Shown here: in pieces, positions 25,601-33,256 of the stretch
How the letters are laid out: the number at the start of each line of letters is the position of its first letter
How positions within the stretch are numbered: the first letter of the stretch is position 1
DNA from: an uncultured Clostridia bacterium
Lineage (GTDB): Bacteria; Bacillota; Clostridia; Christensenellales; Borkfalkiaceae
Assembly: GCA_947626935.1 (NCBI GenBank)
Contig: CANQUD010000010.1
Location: 1-53,439, forward strand
Direction: 5' to 3'
Length of the DNA: 53,439 nucleotides
Position numbers and translations under genes: made by a program
Notes under the pieces: model-generated
What the model was told of the DNA's origin: nothing
Database searches by the model: none
The model's input: the letters and a program-made list of their open reading frames with translations, nothing else

Positions 25601-26233
25601 AAACCCGCCGTCCTCACTCGAGATCTGTCCCAAAAGAATGCAAGAGACGACGAAGAGGACAAAGAAGAGGACATAGCCGATGCCCGTCAACAGACTGCGC
25701 AAGAAGATCGGCTTCCCGAGCAAGGAGACACGCTTGTAAAGCGTCTTTGAAAAGAGGGAGAACACGACGATCAAGACCGTCAAAAACAGGGTACACGCGG
25801 CAAGCACGATGAGCGTCGTCAAAGACCCCGTCAGGGACGAACCTTCAAAATTCGAGATCTCATAGACATTGCCGTAGCTCTCGCTCGGGATCGCCTGTCC
25901 CATGAGTTCCCCGCCGGGCATGACTGCGACAGGCGCGAGGAAGAAGAACATAAGGACGACGGAAAGCAATGCGAAAAGATCCGTGGGGAATGTAGAGACA
26001 AAGGAATAAAGCTTTTTCGTCCCTGCCGTCAAGGGTCTTGCCGCCGCGGGTGCGGGCGTGGGCGAAGCCTTCGGCGCGGAGACAAAGGAATACCCGCAGT
26101 TGGGACAGAATTTAACGCCGCCCGCAAGGGTCTTTCCGCATTTCGGGCATTTTTTCTCCTCTTCCCATTTCCCGCCGCATTCGGGGCAGAAGTTCCCCTC
26201 AAACTCGGTGCCGCACGTTGGACATTTGTGCAT
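22652..26233 (-). CDS. Zinc-ribbon, multi-membrane, BspA-type leucine-rich repeat protein
   Basis: A 1193-residue protein. Residues 1-50 hold two zinc ribbons (CPTC, CPEC, CPKC, CPNC). Residues ~75-310 hold about five membrane helices, followed by a small beta domain ending HKFENGLCACGG. From about 420 to 1140 run more than twenty LRR_5/BspA repeats of the form [20 protein letters not shown], with a few inserted segments. The protein ends with a conserved tail ([13 protein letters not shown], then GNVTYFEQ) shared with the BspA genes at 40497 and 52079. The start at 26233 follows GGAGG. BspA proteins bind host or matrix proteins at the cell surface; here the zinc ribbons would be cytoplasmic, an unusual layout. 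A structured RNA lies just upstream. Confidence 0.88.
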   Translation of the reverse strand: MHKCPTCGTEFEGNFCPECGGKWEEEKKCPKCGKTLAGGVKFCPNCGYSFVSAPKASPTPAPAAARPLTAGTKKLYSFVSTFPTDLFALLSVVLMFFFLAPVAVMPGGELMGQAIPSESYGNVYEISNFEGSSLTGSLTTLIVLAACTLFLTVLIVVFSLFSKTLYKRVSLLGKPIFLRSLLTGIGYVLFFVLFVVSCILLGQISSEDGGFGIFTAGAAPILTLVFSLIGCVAAVICALLARYQRNTYPVLVKAQERRIAAAQPTDFETWLKKHKKAAVVVSMILVVAVIVGVAVPVAIANRHNGVYYVYNGETEEYNMERFYKLSGGTWQDADGNKGEIIFDGENVKLTYDASGGMDKTGMSKIEMEGTIQKDVLKIGGTVYAKEGHEHKFENGLCACGGQFASLGLRYEDIDDSTVAVTGRGSCESREIVIPKYYNKKLVTSIGKSAFSGCSGLTSITIPDSVTSIGSDAFQDCSGLTSITIPDSVTSIGSYAFQDCSGLTSVTIGSGVAQIGDYAFSGCSGLTNIALPDSVTAIGDSAFKGCSGLTNIALPDSVTAIGKYTFEGCSGLEHITVTEGNKVYRSEQDCLIEIETKTLILGCKNSIIPDSVTAIGDSAFYGCHGLTSITIPNGVTSIGAAAFAGCSGLEHITVAEGNKIYRNEQDCLIKIETKTLVFGCKNSIIPDGVASIGRSAFSGCSGLTSVTIPDSVTSIGSYAFNGCSGLTSVTIGNGVTKIGYSAFSGCSGLASITVSLDNPKYSSQDGILYNKEKTEFILIPHAVKGAIIIPDGVTSIGDYAFSNCSGLTSVTIPDSVTFIGRWAFENCSGLTSITIPDSVTEIGDFAFWSTAYYNDQSHWDNSGVLYIGNHLIEAQNTISGSYTIRTGTKSIPNGAFESCDRLTSVTIPDSVTSIGYRAFGNCGRLEKVIISDLLAWCKINFRDHDANPLCDAHHLYVNNVEVKELTIPNEITEIKPYAFYDCDGLTSITIPGSVTSIGEHAFSSCSGLTGVTLGSGVTSIGDGAFGDCSGLTNITIPNSVTSIGDYAFSGCNGLTGVTLGSGVTSIGDGAFGYCSGLTNITIPNSVTMIGDDAFKGCSGLTSITIPDSVTSIGEDAFYSCSGLKSITIPNSVTSIGEWAFEWCSSLTEIQFKGTVKEWQAIKKGSGWNSHIGNYTVTCTDGTIDKNGNVTYFEQ

Positions 26234-26323
26234 AAGAACAACCTCCATGAAAATTTTGCGGGCAATGTTGGTGAACCCCCACCCCTACCCCGCCCCCTTG
26301 AAAAGGGGGCAGGCAAGGAGAGT
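26234..26323. repeat. Short palindromic repeat between RNA and BspA start
   Basis: CGCCCCCTTGAAAAGGGGGC and neighbouring CCCACCCCTACCCC belong to the dispersed repeat family. It separates the structured RNA from the BspA start codon. Confidence 0.6.
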
Positions 26324-26464
26324 AAAAAATAAGGGCGCTCCAATCACGGAACGCCCGCATTGAGTATCCCATGATTGTTGCGACACAAGTTCATCCGCAG
26401 ATGGATAAAAGGATACACCAATTGCCAGTGTAGCCATCTGCGTTAAAATATGAACTTATGTCGC
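26324..26464 (-). ncRNA. Structured RNA A upstream of BspA gene
   Basis: About 141 bases with its own promoter and terminator. Stem 1 pairs GCGACA..AGTTCAT with ATGAACT..TGTCGC. Stem 2 pairs CGCAGATGG with CCATCTGCG and encloses GGCTACAC...GTGTATCC. Downstream GGATAC (26364-26369) is complementary to the loop-proximal GTATCC (26411-26416), a possible pseudoknot or switch. The 3' end is GGGCGTTCC/GGAGCGCCC followed by TTATTTTTT. A homologue with different stems but preserved pairing lies at 39703-39854. No family that I know fits. It may be a cis-acting leader for the BspA gene 91 bases downstream, or a free small RNA. Confidence 0.8.
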
Positions 26465-26470
26465 AGTTCC

Positions 26471-26499
26471 AGTATATCACGGCTCCATAAAATTTGCAA
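26471..26499 (-). promoter_or_regulatory. Promoter of structured RNA A
   Basis: TTGCAA (26494-26499), 17-base spacer, TATACT (26471-26476). The predicted first base is the G of GCGACA at 26464. Confidence 0.8.
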
Positions 26500-26567
26500 G
26501 ATTTTTTTGATATTTGCTTGAAAAACTCTGCCGCGCCGCCGAAATCGTTCGGCGGCGCGGCTTTTCA

Positions 26568-26602
26568 TTGACTTTCCCCCCCTCGTATGCTATACTTTCT
26601 CC
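26568..26602 (+). promoter_or_regulatory. Promoter with no room for a 5' leader
   Basis: TTGACT (26568-26573), 17-base spacer, TATACT (26591-26596), then six bases (TTCTCC) and the ATG. No ribosome site can exist on the predicted transcript. Confidence 0.8.
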
Positions 26603-27454
26603 ATGAAGTGTTTTCTTTGCCCCGTGAAATGCGGGACGGACAGAGAACTGCGGGCAGGCGCGTGCGGCGTCAGGGGGATCACCGTCGCCAAGGCGTATCT
26701 GCATCCCTTTGAGGAACCCTTTTTGTCCCCGCACGGCAAGAGCGGGACGGTCTTTTTTTCGGGCTGTTCCCTTCGGTGCGTGTTCTGCCAGAATTTTGAA
26801 GTCTCCCGCGCCGCCAAGGGGAAAGAGGTCTCTCCGCGCGAACTGGGGACGATTTTCCGCGATCTTGAGGACATGGGTGCGGAAAACATCGATCTCGTCA
26901 CCGCCGATCACTTCATTCCCCAACTTGCGGAAGCGTTTTCCTATTTCCGACCCCATGTGCCCGTTATCTTCAATTCGGGCGGCTATGTGACGGAGGAAGC
27001 CCTCTCCCTCATCGACCCCTTCATCGACGTATATCTGCCCGATTTCAAGTTCTTCTCCCCGCTCCTTGCGGAGAAATTCACGGGGCGGAAGGACTATCCC
27101 GCCGTCGCGGAAGCGGCGATACGGTTCATGGCGAAAAAGCCGTCCGTTTTCGAAAACGGACAGCTCAAAGGGGGGCTTGCCGTGCGGCATCTCGTTCTTC
27201 CCGCCCACACCGAGGACAGCAAGCGGGTGCTCGACGTCCTCTCAAAGACGATCCCCCGTTCGGCTCCCCTCTCGCTCATGCGCCAATACACGCCGATGGG
27301 CGATATCGGAGCTTTCCCCGAACTTGCCCGCCGCGTCACCGACAGGGAGTACGAAAAAGTCGTAAACTACGCATTAAGTCTCGGTTTTTCGGACATTTAC
27401 ACGCAGGACGCCGCGAGCGCGGAACCCTCTTTCATCCCGAACTGGGACGAATGA
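26603..27454 (+). CDS. Radical SAM protein, PflA-like
   Basis: A 283-residue iron-sulfur enzyme. The cluster motif is SGCSLRCVFCQNFEVS (CxxxCxxC) at residues ~54-69, and an N-terminal MKCFLCPVKCGTDRE supplies further cysteines. GGYVTEEALSLI and LRQYTPMGD-like segments (SLMRQYTPMGDIGAFPEL) match the family of proteins annotated as pyruvate formate-lyase activating enzyme-like. True PflA partners (a glycyl radical enzyme) are not in the window, so the substrate is unknown. Its predicted mRNA is leaderless. It is convergent with a very small gene at 27458. Confidence 0.85.
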   Translation: MKCFLCPVKCGTDRELRAGACGVRGITVAKAYLHPFEEPFLSPHGKSGTVFFSGCSLRCVFCQNFEVSRAAKGKEVSPRELGTIFRDLEDMGAENIDLVTADHFIPQLAEAFSYFRPHVPVIFNSGGYVTEEALSLIDPFIDVYLPDFKFFSPLLAEKFTGRKDYPAVAEAAIRFMAKKPSVFENGQLKGGLAVRHLVLPAHTEDSKRVLDVLSKTIPRSAPLSLMRQYTPMGDIGAFPELARRVTDREYEKVVNYALSLGFSDIYTQDAASAEPSFIPNWDE

Positions 27455-27457
27455 ACC

Positions 27458-27577
27458 CTACTTCCCCATCAACTCCGCTTTGAGCCGCACGAGTTTCTTC
27501 GTCAGCTTTGCACAGGCGGCGGGCGGCGCCGCGCGGAGTTCCTCTTCGAGCTTTCTCACTTCCTCAAGTCTCGTCAT
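27458..27577 (-). CDS. Possible 39-residue coiled-coil protein
   Basis: A short frame encoding a Leu-, Glu- and Lys-rich helix (TRLEEVRKLEEELR, then LTKKLVRLKAELMGK). It lies between two well-defined genes and divergent from the ABC-F gene. AATACT (27584-27589) sits six bases before the ATG, the same leaderless spacing as at neighbours, though the -35 is poor and there is no ribosome site. The heptad pattern suggests a coiled coil. No family is recognised. Confidence 0.45.
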   Translation of the reverse strand: MTRLEEVRKLEEELRAAPPAACAKLTKKLVRLKAELMGK

Positions 27578-27608
27578 AGACACAGTATTGCATTCGGAGC
27601 GACCGACT

Positions 27609-29453
27609 ATGCTTTTTTCCTTTGACAACGTCACATTCGGATACAGCGGCGAGCCGATCGTCGAAAACGTCACGTTCGAATTCCATGAGGGCGAACGGGT
27701 CGGGTTTTTGGGTGGAAACGGCGAGGGAAAGACGACCGTTCTTCGTCTCCTCACGGGTCAGCTCCTTCCCGACAGCGGCACGGTGTTCAGAAAGAACAAG
27801 CTTCTCATCGGCTATCTCGAGCAGACGGGCGGATTTGAGAGTTCGGACACCGTCTACGGCGCGATGGAAGAGGTCTTTGAAGAGGACAAGGCACTCCTTG
27901 CCCGTCTCGAGGAGACGCAGCGGGAGATGAGCCTTCCCAATGCCGATCTCCGCATTCTCTCCGCGCGGGCGGAAAGTCTCAACAAGCGCATCGCCGCACG
28001 GGACAGCTACCGCTACCGCGTCAGGATCGAGACCGTCCTGAACGGCATGGGCTTCGGCGAATTCTACGACCGTCGCATTCCCACGATGAGCGGCGGCGAA
28101 AAGACAAAACTCAAGCTCTGCAGGCTTCTTCTGGAAGAGCCTGAACTCCTCGTCCTCGACGAGCCGACCAACCACCTCGACGTCAAGACCCTCTTCTGGC
28201 TGGAAGAATATCTCTCCGCCTTCCGCGGCGCTCTTCTCGTCGTCTCCCATGACAGATACTTCCTCGACAGGCTGACTTCCCGCACGCTGGAGCTGGAACA
28301 CGGCAGGCTCTCTTCCTACAAGGGCAACTATTCCCGCTATAAGGTCCTCAAAGCCGAACGCGTCAAGGAACTTACGCGGGAATACGAAAAACAGCAGGAA
28401 GAGATCGCGAAATTGCAGACATATGTGGACAAAAACATCGTCCGCGCGACGACTGCGAAGTCCGCGCTCTCCCGCGTCAACAAGCTCGAACGCATGGAGC
28501 TTGTCGAAAAGCCCCGTCTCCCCTCTCCGCCCCCGCGCTTCTCTTTCACCTATGACGAAAAGCCGTACGAGAAGGTCATCGACACCGACCTCTTCGACCT
28601 GAAAGCGGGCGATAAGACGCTCCTGAAGGACGTCCGCTTCACCCTGATGCGGGGAAGAAAGTGTGCGATCGTCGGCGACAACGGCACGGGCAAGACGACG
28701 CTTCTCAAGTTTCTCCTCTCCCGCGATCCCCGCGTCCGCTTCGGCAAGTTCACCCGCGCCGCCTATTACGATCAGGAAAATGCCGATCTCGACCCTTCCG
28801 ACCGCGTCCTCGACGCCTTTTGGAGCAAATATGCGCTGATGTCGCAGACGGATGCGCGGAAGCTCCTCGCGCAGGCGGGACTGGACGCAGAGGACGTCAT
28901 GAAAGAGGTCGGAGAGCTTTCGGGCGGACTCAAGGCGAAGCTCGAGCTTGCCCTTCTCGAGGCGAAACGGGGGAATCTTCTCGTCCTCGACGAACCGACC
29001 AACCACCTCGACCTGCCCGCGCGGGAATCCCTCGAGGAAGCGCTCCGCGCCTTTGACGGCACCGTCCTCTTCGTCTCCCATGACAGGCGGTTCATCGAAT
29101 CGGTCGCCGACTGCATCGTCTCGCTCGGAAACGGGACGCTGACCTTCTTCGACGGCGGGTATCAGGCATTTCTCGACGCCCAAAAGCGGGAAGAGGCGCC
29201 CGTTCCCCCTCCGCGCAGGAGCGAAAACGGCTACCGCAGCAGAGAGGACCGCGCACGGGAAGCGAAGATCCGCACCCGCACCAAGGAGATCGAGGCGCGG
29301 CTCGAGGCGCTTGAAAAGGAAGAGGCGGAGCTGAATGATGCGCTCATCCAAAACTCCGCCGACTATCAAAAAATTCTTGAGATCACGAAAAAGCTCGACG
29401 AGGTCCGCAAGGAAACGGACGCCCTCTATGCCGAATACGGGACGCTGATTTGA
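27609..29453 (+). CDS. ABC-F ATPase (ribosome-associated)
   Basis: A 614-residue soluble protein with two ATPase domains and no membrane part. Domain 1: Walker A GGNGEGKTT, signature MSGGEKTK, Walker B LLVLDEPTNHLD. Domain 2: Walker A GDNGTGKTT, signature LSGGLKAK, Walker B LLVLDEPTNHLD. The linker between them (residues ~240-310) is a charged helical hairpin, the segment that reaches the ribosomal P site in ABC-F proteins. The C-terminus is a long charged coiled coil. Such proteins act as translation factors or antibiotic-target protectors. The subgroup cannot be told by eye. The start at 27609 has CGGAG upstream. Its end overlaps the convergent membrane-protein gene by 28 bases. Confidence 0.92.
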   Translation: MLFSFDNVTFGYSGEPIVENVTFEFHEGERVGFLGGNGEGKTTVLRLLTGQLLPDSGTVFRKNKLLIGYLEQTGGFESSDTVYGAMEEVFEEDKALLARLEETQREMSLPNADLRILSARAESLNKRIAARDSYRYRVRIETVLNGMGFGEFYDRRIPTMSGGEKTKLKLCRLLLEEPELLVLDEPTNHLDVKTLFWLEEYLSAFRGALLVVSHDRYFLDRLTSRTLELEHGRLSSYKGNYSRYKVLKAERVKELTREYEKQQEEIAKLQTYVDKNIVRATTAKSALSRVNKLERMELVEKPRLPSPPPRFSFTYDEKPYEKVIDTDLFDLKAGDKTLLKDVRFTLMRGRKCAIVGDNGTGKTTLLKFLLSRDPRVRFGKFTRAAYYDQENADLDPSDRVLDAFWSKYALMSQTDARKLLAQAGLDAEDVMKEVGELSGGLKAKLELALLEAKRGNLLVLDEPTNHLDLPARESLEEALRAFDGTVLFVSHDRRFIESVADCIVSLGNGTLTFFDGGYQAFLDAQKREEAPVPPPRRSENGYRSREDRAREAKIRTRTKEIEARLEALEKEEAELNDALIQNSADYQKILEITKKLDEVRKETDALYAEYGTLI

Positions 29454-30403
29454 CTCTCCGCTATCTGCTCGAACCCGCAACACTCCAGCTTCTTCTGCAA
29501 TTTTTTGGGCAAATTCATGGAGCGGAAGAAGAACACGGCGCTGCCGAACAGCCAGACAAAGACCAGAATTTCAGACAGGATACAGCATACGACCTTGAGC
29601 GCAACGGGCATCCTCTTCCAGAGCGTCGCCGTCCGCCCGATCTTCCCGTCGAGGAAGGGACCGCGGATCTCTGCCGTATAGATGTAAGAACCGTACACCG
29701 CGCTGCGGCAGAGCATGAGCGTCACCGCAGTTTTTTTCATGTCGATGAGGTCGTTTTTCTCCCCGTCGCGCAGGATGAAGGTCTGCCGCTCTCTCCCGAC
29801 GATGCCGACGCGCGGGGCGATGAGAATGTAGACGGCGCAGACGGCGATCAAAATTCCGACCCCCATTCCCACAAAACTGTTGTACATGTCGACATCGGGG
29901 ACGGTCGTGTAGTTGAGAATGGCGATCTGTGCCGTCAGGAGCGCGATCGCGGCGATGCAGAAGTCGATGATCTTGATGTCGAGATATTGATAGCCCCTGT
30001 CTGCCGTGCGGAAGATGCCCGCAATGGAGAAGCCGAGTTCGCAAAAGGCGATCGTCGCGAGGAAGAGGACATAGATGAGGGAATAATCGCCGTGGCTCCG
30101 CCGCGTGAACGCCATACTCCCCATGAATGCCGAATAGACGACGCTCGCAAACAGCAAAAAGACGGCGGTCAGGACGTTCCGCCGCGCGGGAGCGGAACCC
30201 TTTGCCCCGCGGACGCATTGCAGTTTCGCAAGCAGGATCGCGCAGGTGTAGACGGCGATGATGCAGAGATTGACGTCCGTCAGAATGCCGATGACGAATT
30301 TCCCTGTCGTCAGGACGGCAGAAAAACACAGCCCCAAGGTCGCCCTCAAGACCAGCCTGTCCTCAAACGGCTTTTCTCTGTATTTTCGGATGAGTCCCTT
30401 CAT
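29426..30403 (-). CDS. Integral membrane protein, unknown
   Basis: A 325-residue protein with about eight hydrophobic helices (e.g. LTTGKFVIGILTDVNLCIIA, VFLLFASVVYSAFMG, GVGILIAVCAVYILIA, VVCCILSEILVFVWLFGSAV). A cytoplasmic loop carries REERQ-like charged residues (GRERQTFILRDGEKNDLIDM). The C-terminus is soluble and holds CCGFEQ. No transporter or enzyme motif is recognised. The promoter and a GGGGGA ribosome site precede the ATG. It stands alone, convergent with the ABC-F gene. Confidence 0.78.
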   Translation of the reverse strand: MKGLIRKYREKPFEDRLVLRATLGLCFSAVLTTGKFVIGILTDVNLCIIAVYTCAILLAKLQCVRGAKGSAPARRNVLTAVFLLFASVVYSAFMGSMAFTRRSHGDYSLIYVLFLATIAFCELGFSIAGIFRTADRGYQYLDIKIIDFCIAAIALLTAQIAILNYTTVPDVDMYNSFVGMGVGILIAVCAVYILIAPRVGIVGRERQTFILRDGEKNDLIDMKKTAVTLMLCRSAVYGSYIYTAEIRGPFLDGKIGRTATLWKRMPVALKVVCCILSEILVFVWLFGSAVFFFRSMNLPKKLQKKLECCGFEQIAESQISVPYSA

Positions 30404-30440
30404 CGGTCCCCCGCTTCACGGTATGGAATAACCCGTCTCT

Positions 30441-30469
30441 ATTATAGCACACCGCTCAACTTTCATCAA
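30441..30469 (-). promoter_or_regulatory. Promoter of the membrane-protein gene
   Basis: TTGATG (30464-30469), 17-base spacer, TATAAT (30441-30446). Confidence 0.8.
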
Positions 30470-30693
30470 GCAAATTCCCGTCTGCTTCGACCCGCGCAGT
30501 CCGCAGACGCGCAAAATCGCATCAAAAAAACGCCTTGAACGGCGGCTTCGATCGGGACTCTTGAGCAGCGGGAAAAAACCGTTGCTTTTTTCAAAAAAAT
30601 TTGTCATATAACGGGCTTCTCGCAATCATCTGTGGTATAATAAAATCAAGAATACGGCGCACGTATTTGAAATTCAAACAAAGGAGAGACCCG

Positions 30694-31134
30694 ATGGAGA
30701 ATAAAATACAAAATAACGAAATCTGTTGCGTTTGCGGCAAACCGGCGTTTGTAGACGGGTCCAAATTCATAAAATGTCCGTACTGCAATTTTGAGATCGA
30801 ACAAAGTTGGGATAAAGCACATCCCGAGAAGATCACCTACCCTTTGCTCGTTTCGGTGTCCCGTGCCAGAGAGTAATATCGTGCAGGAAAACCCTTTCAG
30901 GCGTCTTTTGAGGAATTTCTCAAAGGGCTTGATTTTTACGCCGAAATGTCGTTCCGACATGGAGGACTCCTGTATTACGTCATGTTTTCGGAAGGGAAAA
31001 TTTGCGTCGGGCATGACGATGTCTATCAATTCTATGATACCGTCGAAGAATTCGCAGAAAAGGCGAACATCGACGGACGGCTCTTGAAAGACATCTGGGA
31101 CGAAGTGGAAAATCCGAGCTATATGTTCGATTAA
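30694..31134 (+). pseudogene. Zinc-ribbon protein gene with in-frame TAA
   Basis: A single 147-codon frame interrupted once by TAA at 30874-30876. The first 60 residues hold a zinc ribbon (CCVCGKPAF and IKCPYCNFEIE) and the segment HPEKITYPLLVSVSRARE. After the stop the same frame continues without a break for 85 residues (YRAGKPFQASFEEF to ENPSYMFD), with matching composition. The ribosome site AAAGGAG precedes the ATG. Either this is a recent nonsense mutation or two short peptides are made; an ATG at 30946 could start the second. TATAAT near 30636 is a probable -10. Confidence 0.7.
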
Positions 31135-31143
31135 AGGAGAGAG

Positions 31144-31323
31144 ATGCAGGAAGAACTTACAGAATACGAAAAACAGAAAGCACAAAAGAAGCGCGAACTT
31201 GTGCGGAAGGAGCTTCAAACAGTGGAAAAATATCAGATCCTGCTCATCAAAAAGCGTAGTGTGCTATCCTTTCTTTCGAATAAAAATTTAAGGGAGACAT
31301 CTGTCTCCCTTGTTTTTTTGTAA
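31144..31323 (+). CDS. Small charged protein running through a terminator
   Basis: A 59-residue peptide with a charged N-terminal helix (EELTEYEKQKAQKKRELVRK). AAAGGAG lies five bases before the ATG and overlaps the stop of the broken gene upstream, so they are probably one operon. The last 12 codons are read from the terminator hairpin and its T-run (LRETSVSLVFL), suggesting the original gene was longer and was cut by a deletion. No family is recognised. Confidence 0.5.
   Translation: MQEELTEYEKQKAQKKRELVRKELQTVEKYQILLIKKRSVLSFLSNKNLRETSVSLVFL
31290..31319. terminator. Bidirectional terminator
   Basis: Arms AAGGGAGAC and GTCTCCCTT, T7 on the plus side and A/T-rich on the other. It lies between the small operon and tsf. 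Confidence 0.8.
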
Positions 31324-31349
31324 TACACGCCTTGAAGGGCGTTTTTGGG

Positions 31350-32261
31350 TTACTTCTTCATGGCTTCGACTTGCTTTGCGACTTCCTCGGAGAGATCCTC
31401 GCTCTTCTTTTCGAGTCCCTCGCCCATGACGTAGAACACATAGCGCTTGACGGAGACGGGAACGCCCGCTTCCTTCGAAGCCTGCTGCAGGAGCTGCTTG
31501 ACCGTGACTTTGTCGTCCTTGACGAACTTCTGCTCGAGCAGGCAGTTTTCCTCGTAGTATTTGTTGATCTTGCCGAGCACGATCTTCTCTGCGATCGCGG
31601 CAGGCTTCCCCTCGTTGAGGACTTCCTGCATCATGATCACCTTTTCCTTCTCGAGAACTTCCGCGGGGACCTCTTCTCTCGTGAGGTACGCGGGTTTTGT
31701 GAAGGCGGTGTGGAGCGCAAGGTTGTGCGCAAGCTCCTTCGTCGTGCCGTTTTCCGCACAGCCGAGGTCGAGCATGACGCCCATCGTCCCGCCCATGTGG
31801 ATGTAGGTCTCGAGGAAACCTTCCGTCTCATAGAGGCAGAAACGGCGGACGGAGACTTTCTCTCCGATGACGCCCGTCTGCTGCTGGACGTAGCTCTCGA
31901 CGGTGACGCCGTCCATGTCGGACGCGAGGAGCGCATCGACGTCGGCGGGTTTGGTCTTTAAGATCTGTTTCGCGACGGTGTTTGCGATCTCATGGAACTT
32001 GTCGCCGTTCGCGACGAAGTCGGACTCGCAGTTGACCTCGACGAGGACGCCCTTGTTGCCCTCGACGAGCGCATAGACGATCCCCTCTGCGGCGATCTTG
32101 CCCGCGCGCTTTGCCGCCTTTGCGATGCCGCGTTCGCGGAGAATGTCCGCCGCCCTCTCGAAATCGCCGTCAGCCTCGGTGAGAGCGTTCTTGCAATCCA
32201 TCATGCCCGCGCCCGTCTGTTCGCGGAGCTTCATTACGTCTTTCGCGGAAATAGCTGCCAT
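31350..32261 (-). CDS. tsf: Elongation factor Ts
   Basis: A 303-residue nucleotide exchange factor for EF-Tu in the cytoplasm. The N-terminal UBA-like region AAISAKDVMKLREQTGAGMM and the following DCKNALTEADGDFERAADIL are the family signature; EVNCESDFVANGDKF begins the core. Full length, downstream of rpsB by 20 bases, the standard bacterial order. Confidence 0.97.
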   Translation of the reverse strand: MAAISAKDVMKLREQTGAGMMDCKNALTEADGDFERAADILRERGIAKAAKRAGKIAAEGIVYALVEGNKGVLVEVNCESDFVANGDKFHEIANTVAKQILKTKPADVDALLASDMDGVTVESYVQQQTGVIGEKVSVRRFCLYETEGFLETYIHMGGTMGVMLDLGCAENGTTKELAHNLALHTAFTKPAYLTREEVPAEVLEKEKVIMMQEVLNEGKPAAIAEKIVLGKINKYYEENCLLEQKFVKDDKVTVKQLLQQASKEAGVPVSVKRYVFYVMGEGLEKKSEDLSEEVAKQVEAMKK

Positions 32262-32281
32262 ATCTCTTTTTCTCCTTCAGA

Positions 32282-33031
32282 TTATTCCTGTGCGCCTTCC
32301 TCGGCTGCGGGAGCGGGTTCCTCGCTCTCCTCGCTCGTCTCGTAGGCGACGCCTTGGTTTGCCTCGATGACGGCGTTTGCAATGACCGAAGAGATGAGTT
32401 TGATCGCGCGGATCGCGTCATCGTTGCCGGGGATCACATAGTCGACGAGGTCGGGATCGCAGTTGGTATCGGTGATCGCGACGATCGGAATGTGGAGTTT
32501 TCTTGCCTCTGCGATGGCGATATCCTCGTTGTGAGGGTCGACGACGAACATCACGCCCGGGAGCTTCCGCATGTTCTTGATGCCGCCGAGGTTCTCCGTG
32601 AGCTTTGCCATCTCCTTCTTGAGACCGAGGACTTCCTTCTTGGGGAGAAGGTCGAACTCGCCGCTCTCTTCCATTCTCTCGAGCTTTTCGAGGTAATCGA
32701 TGCGGGAGCGGATGGTCTTGAAGTTGGTGAGCGTGCCGCCGAGCCAGCGGGAGTTGACATAGTACTGCCCGCAGCGCTCCGCCTCTTCCTTGATGGCGTC
32801 CTGCGCCTGCTTCTTGGTGCCGACGAAGAGTACTTCCTTCCCCGCCTTCACCGATTCGACGACGAAGCTGTACGCCGCTTCGATGAGGACTGCCGTCTTT
32901 TCGAGGTCGATGATGTGGATATCATGACGGGCGGCGAAGATGTACTTGCTCATCTTGGGGTTCCACTTTCTCGTCTGGTGTCCGAAGTGGACGCCCGCTT
33001 CGAGAAGCTGTTTCATGGTGATAACTGCCAT
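32282..33031 (-). CDS. rpsB: 30S ribosomal protein S2
   Basis: A 249-residue ribosomal protein. It opens with [20 protein letters not shown], and carries [17 protein letters not shown] and [18 protein letters not shown], the diagnostic S2 segments. The start at 33031 follows GAGGAATTT and gives the normal N-terminus. An acidic tail ([15 protein letters not shown]) is slightly longer than usual. It is the first gene of the rpsB-tsf operon with a 116-base leader. Confidence 0.97.
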   Translation of the reverse strand: MAVITMKQLLEAGVHFGHQTRKWNPKMSKYIFAARHDIHIIDLEKTAVLIEAAYSFVVESVKAGKEVLFVGTKKQAQDAIKEEAERCGQYYVNSRWLGGTLTNFKTIRSRIDYLEKLERMEESGEFDLLPKKEVLGLKKEMAKLTENLGGIKNMRKLPGVMFVVDPHNEDIAIAEARKLHIPIVAITDTNCDPDLVDYVIPGNDDAIRAIKLISSVIANAVIEANQGVAYETSEESEEPAPAAEEGAQE

Positions 33032-33182
33032 AAATTCCTCCGTTTTTCCTCCCCGCAAGGCGGCAGTTCCGCTCCATTTCCGCATGAAAGATTTACGGAA
33101 CACGGCGAGCGGCGCTCTGCGGGTGTGGACTATCTGCCTTTGCAGACTTTAGTATTATACCATAGTCGCGGGAAGAAGGCAA
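33032..33182 (-). promoter_or_regulatory. rpsB promoter and leader
   Basis: TTGCCT (33177-33182), 17-base spacer, TATAAT (33154-33159). The predicted leader is 116 bases and contains the complementary pieces GAGCGCCGCTC and TCTGC/GCAGA, so it could fold. S2 leaders often mediate feedback by S2, but no known motif is recognised here. Confidence 0.7.
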
Positions 33183-33227
33183 GCGATTTCCCCCATCTTC
33201 GCGCCGAAAATTTGCCCGATAAAACAC

Positions 33228-33250
33228 GAAACCGCCGATTCGGCGGTTTC
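33228..33250 (-). terminator. Terminator after the surface-protein gene
   Basis: Arms GAAACCGCCGA and TCGGCGGTTTC, followed on the minus strand by TGTTTTA. Confidence 0.75.
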
Positions 33251-33256
33251 GGGAAA

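Noticed and set aside
26324-26464. 6S RNA
   Set aside because: The fold lacks the long rod with a central open bubble, and two differing copies beside surface-protein genes do not fit a global regulator.
30874-30876. TAA recoded to an amino acid in this genome
   Set aside because: TAA ends many clearly complete genes here, so recoding is not credible; nonsense mutation is simpler.
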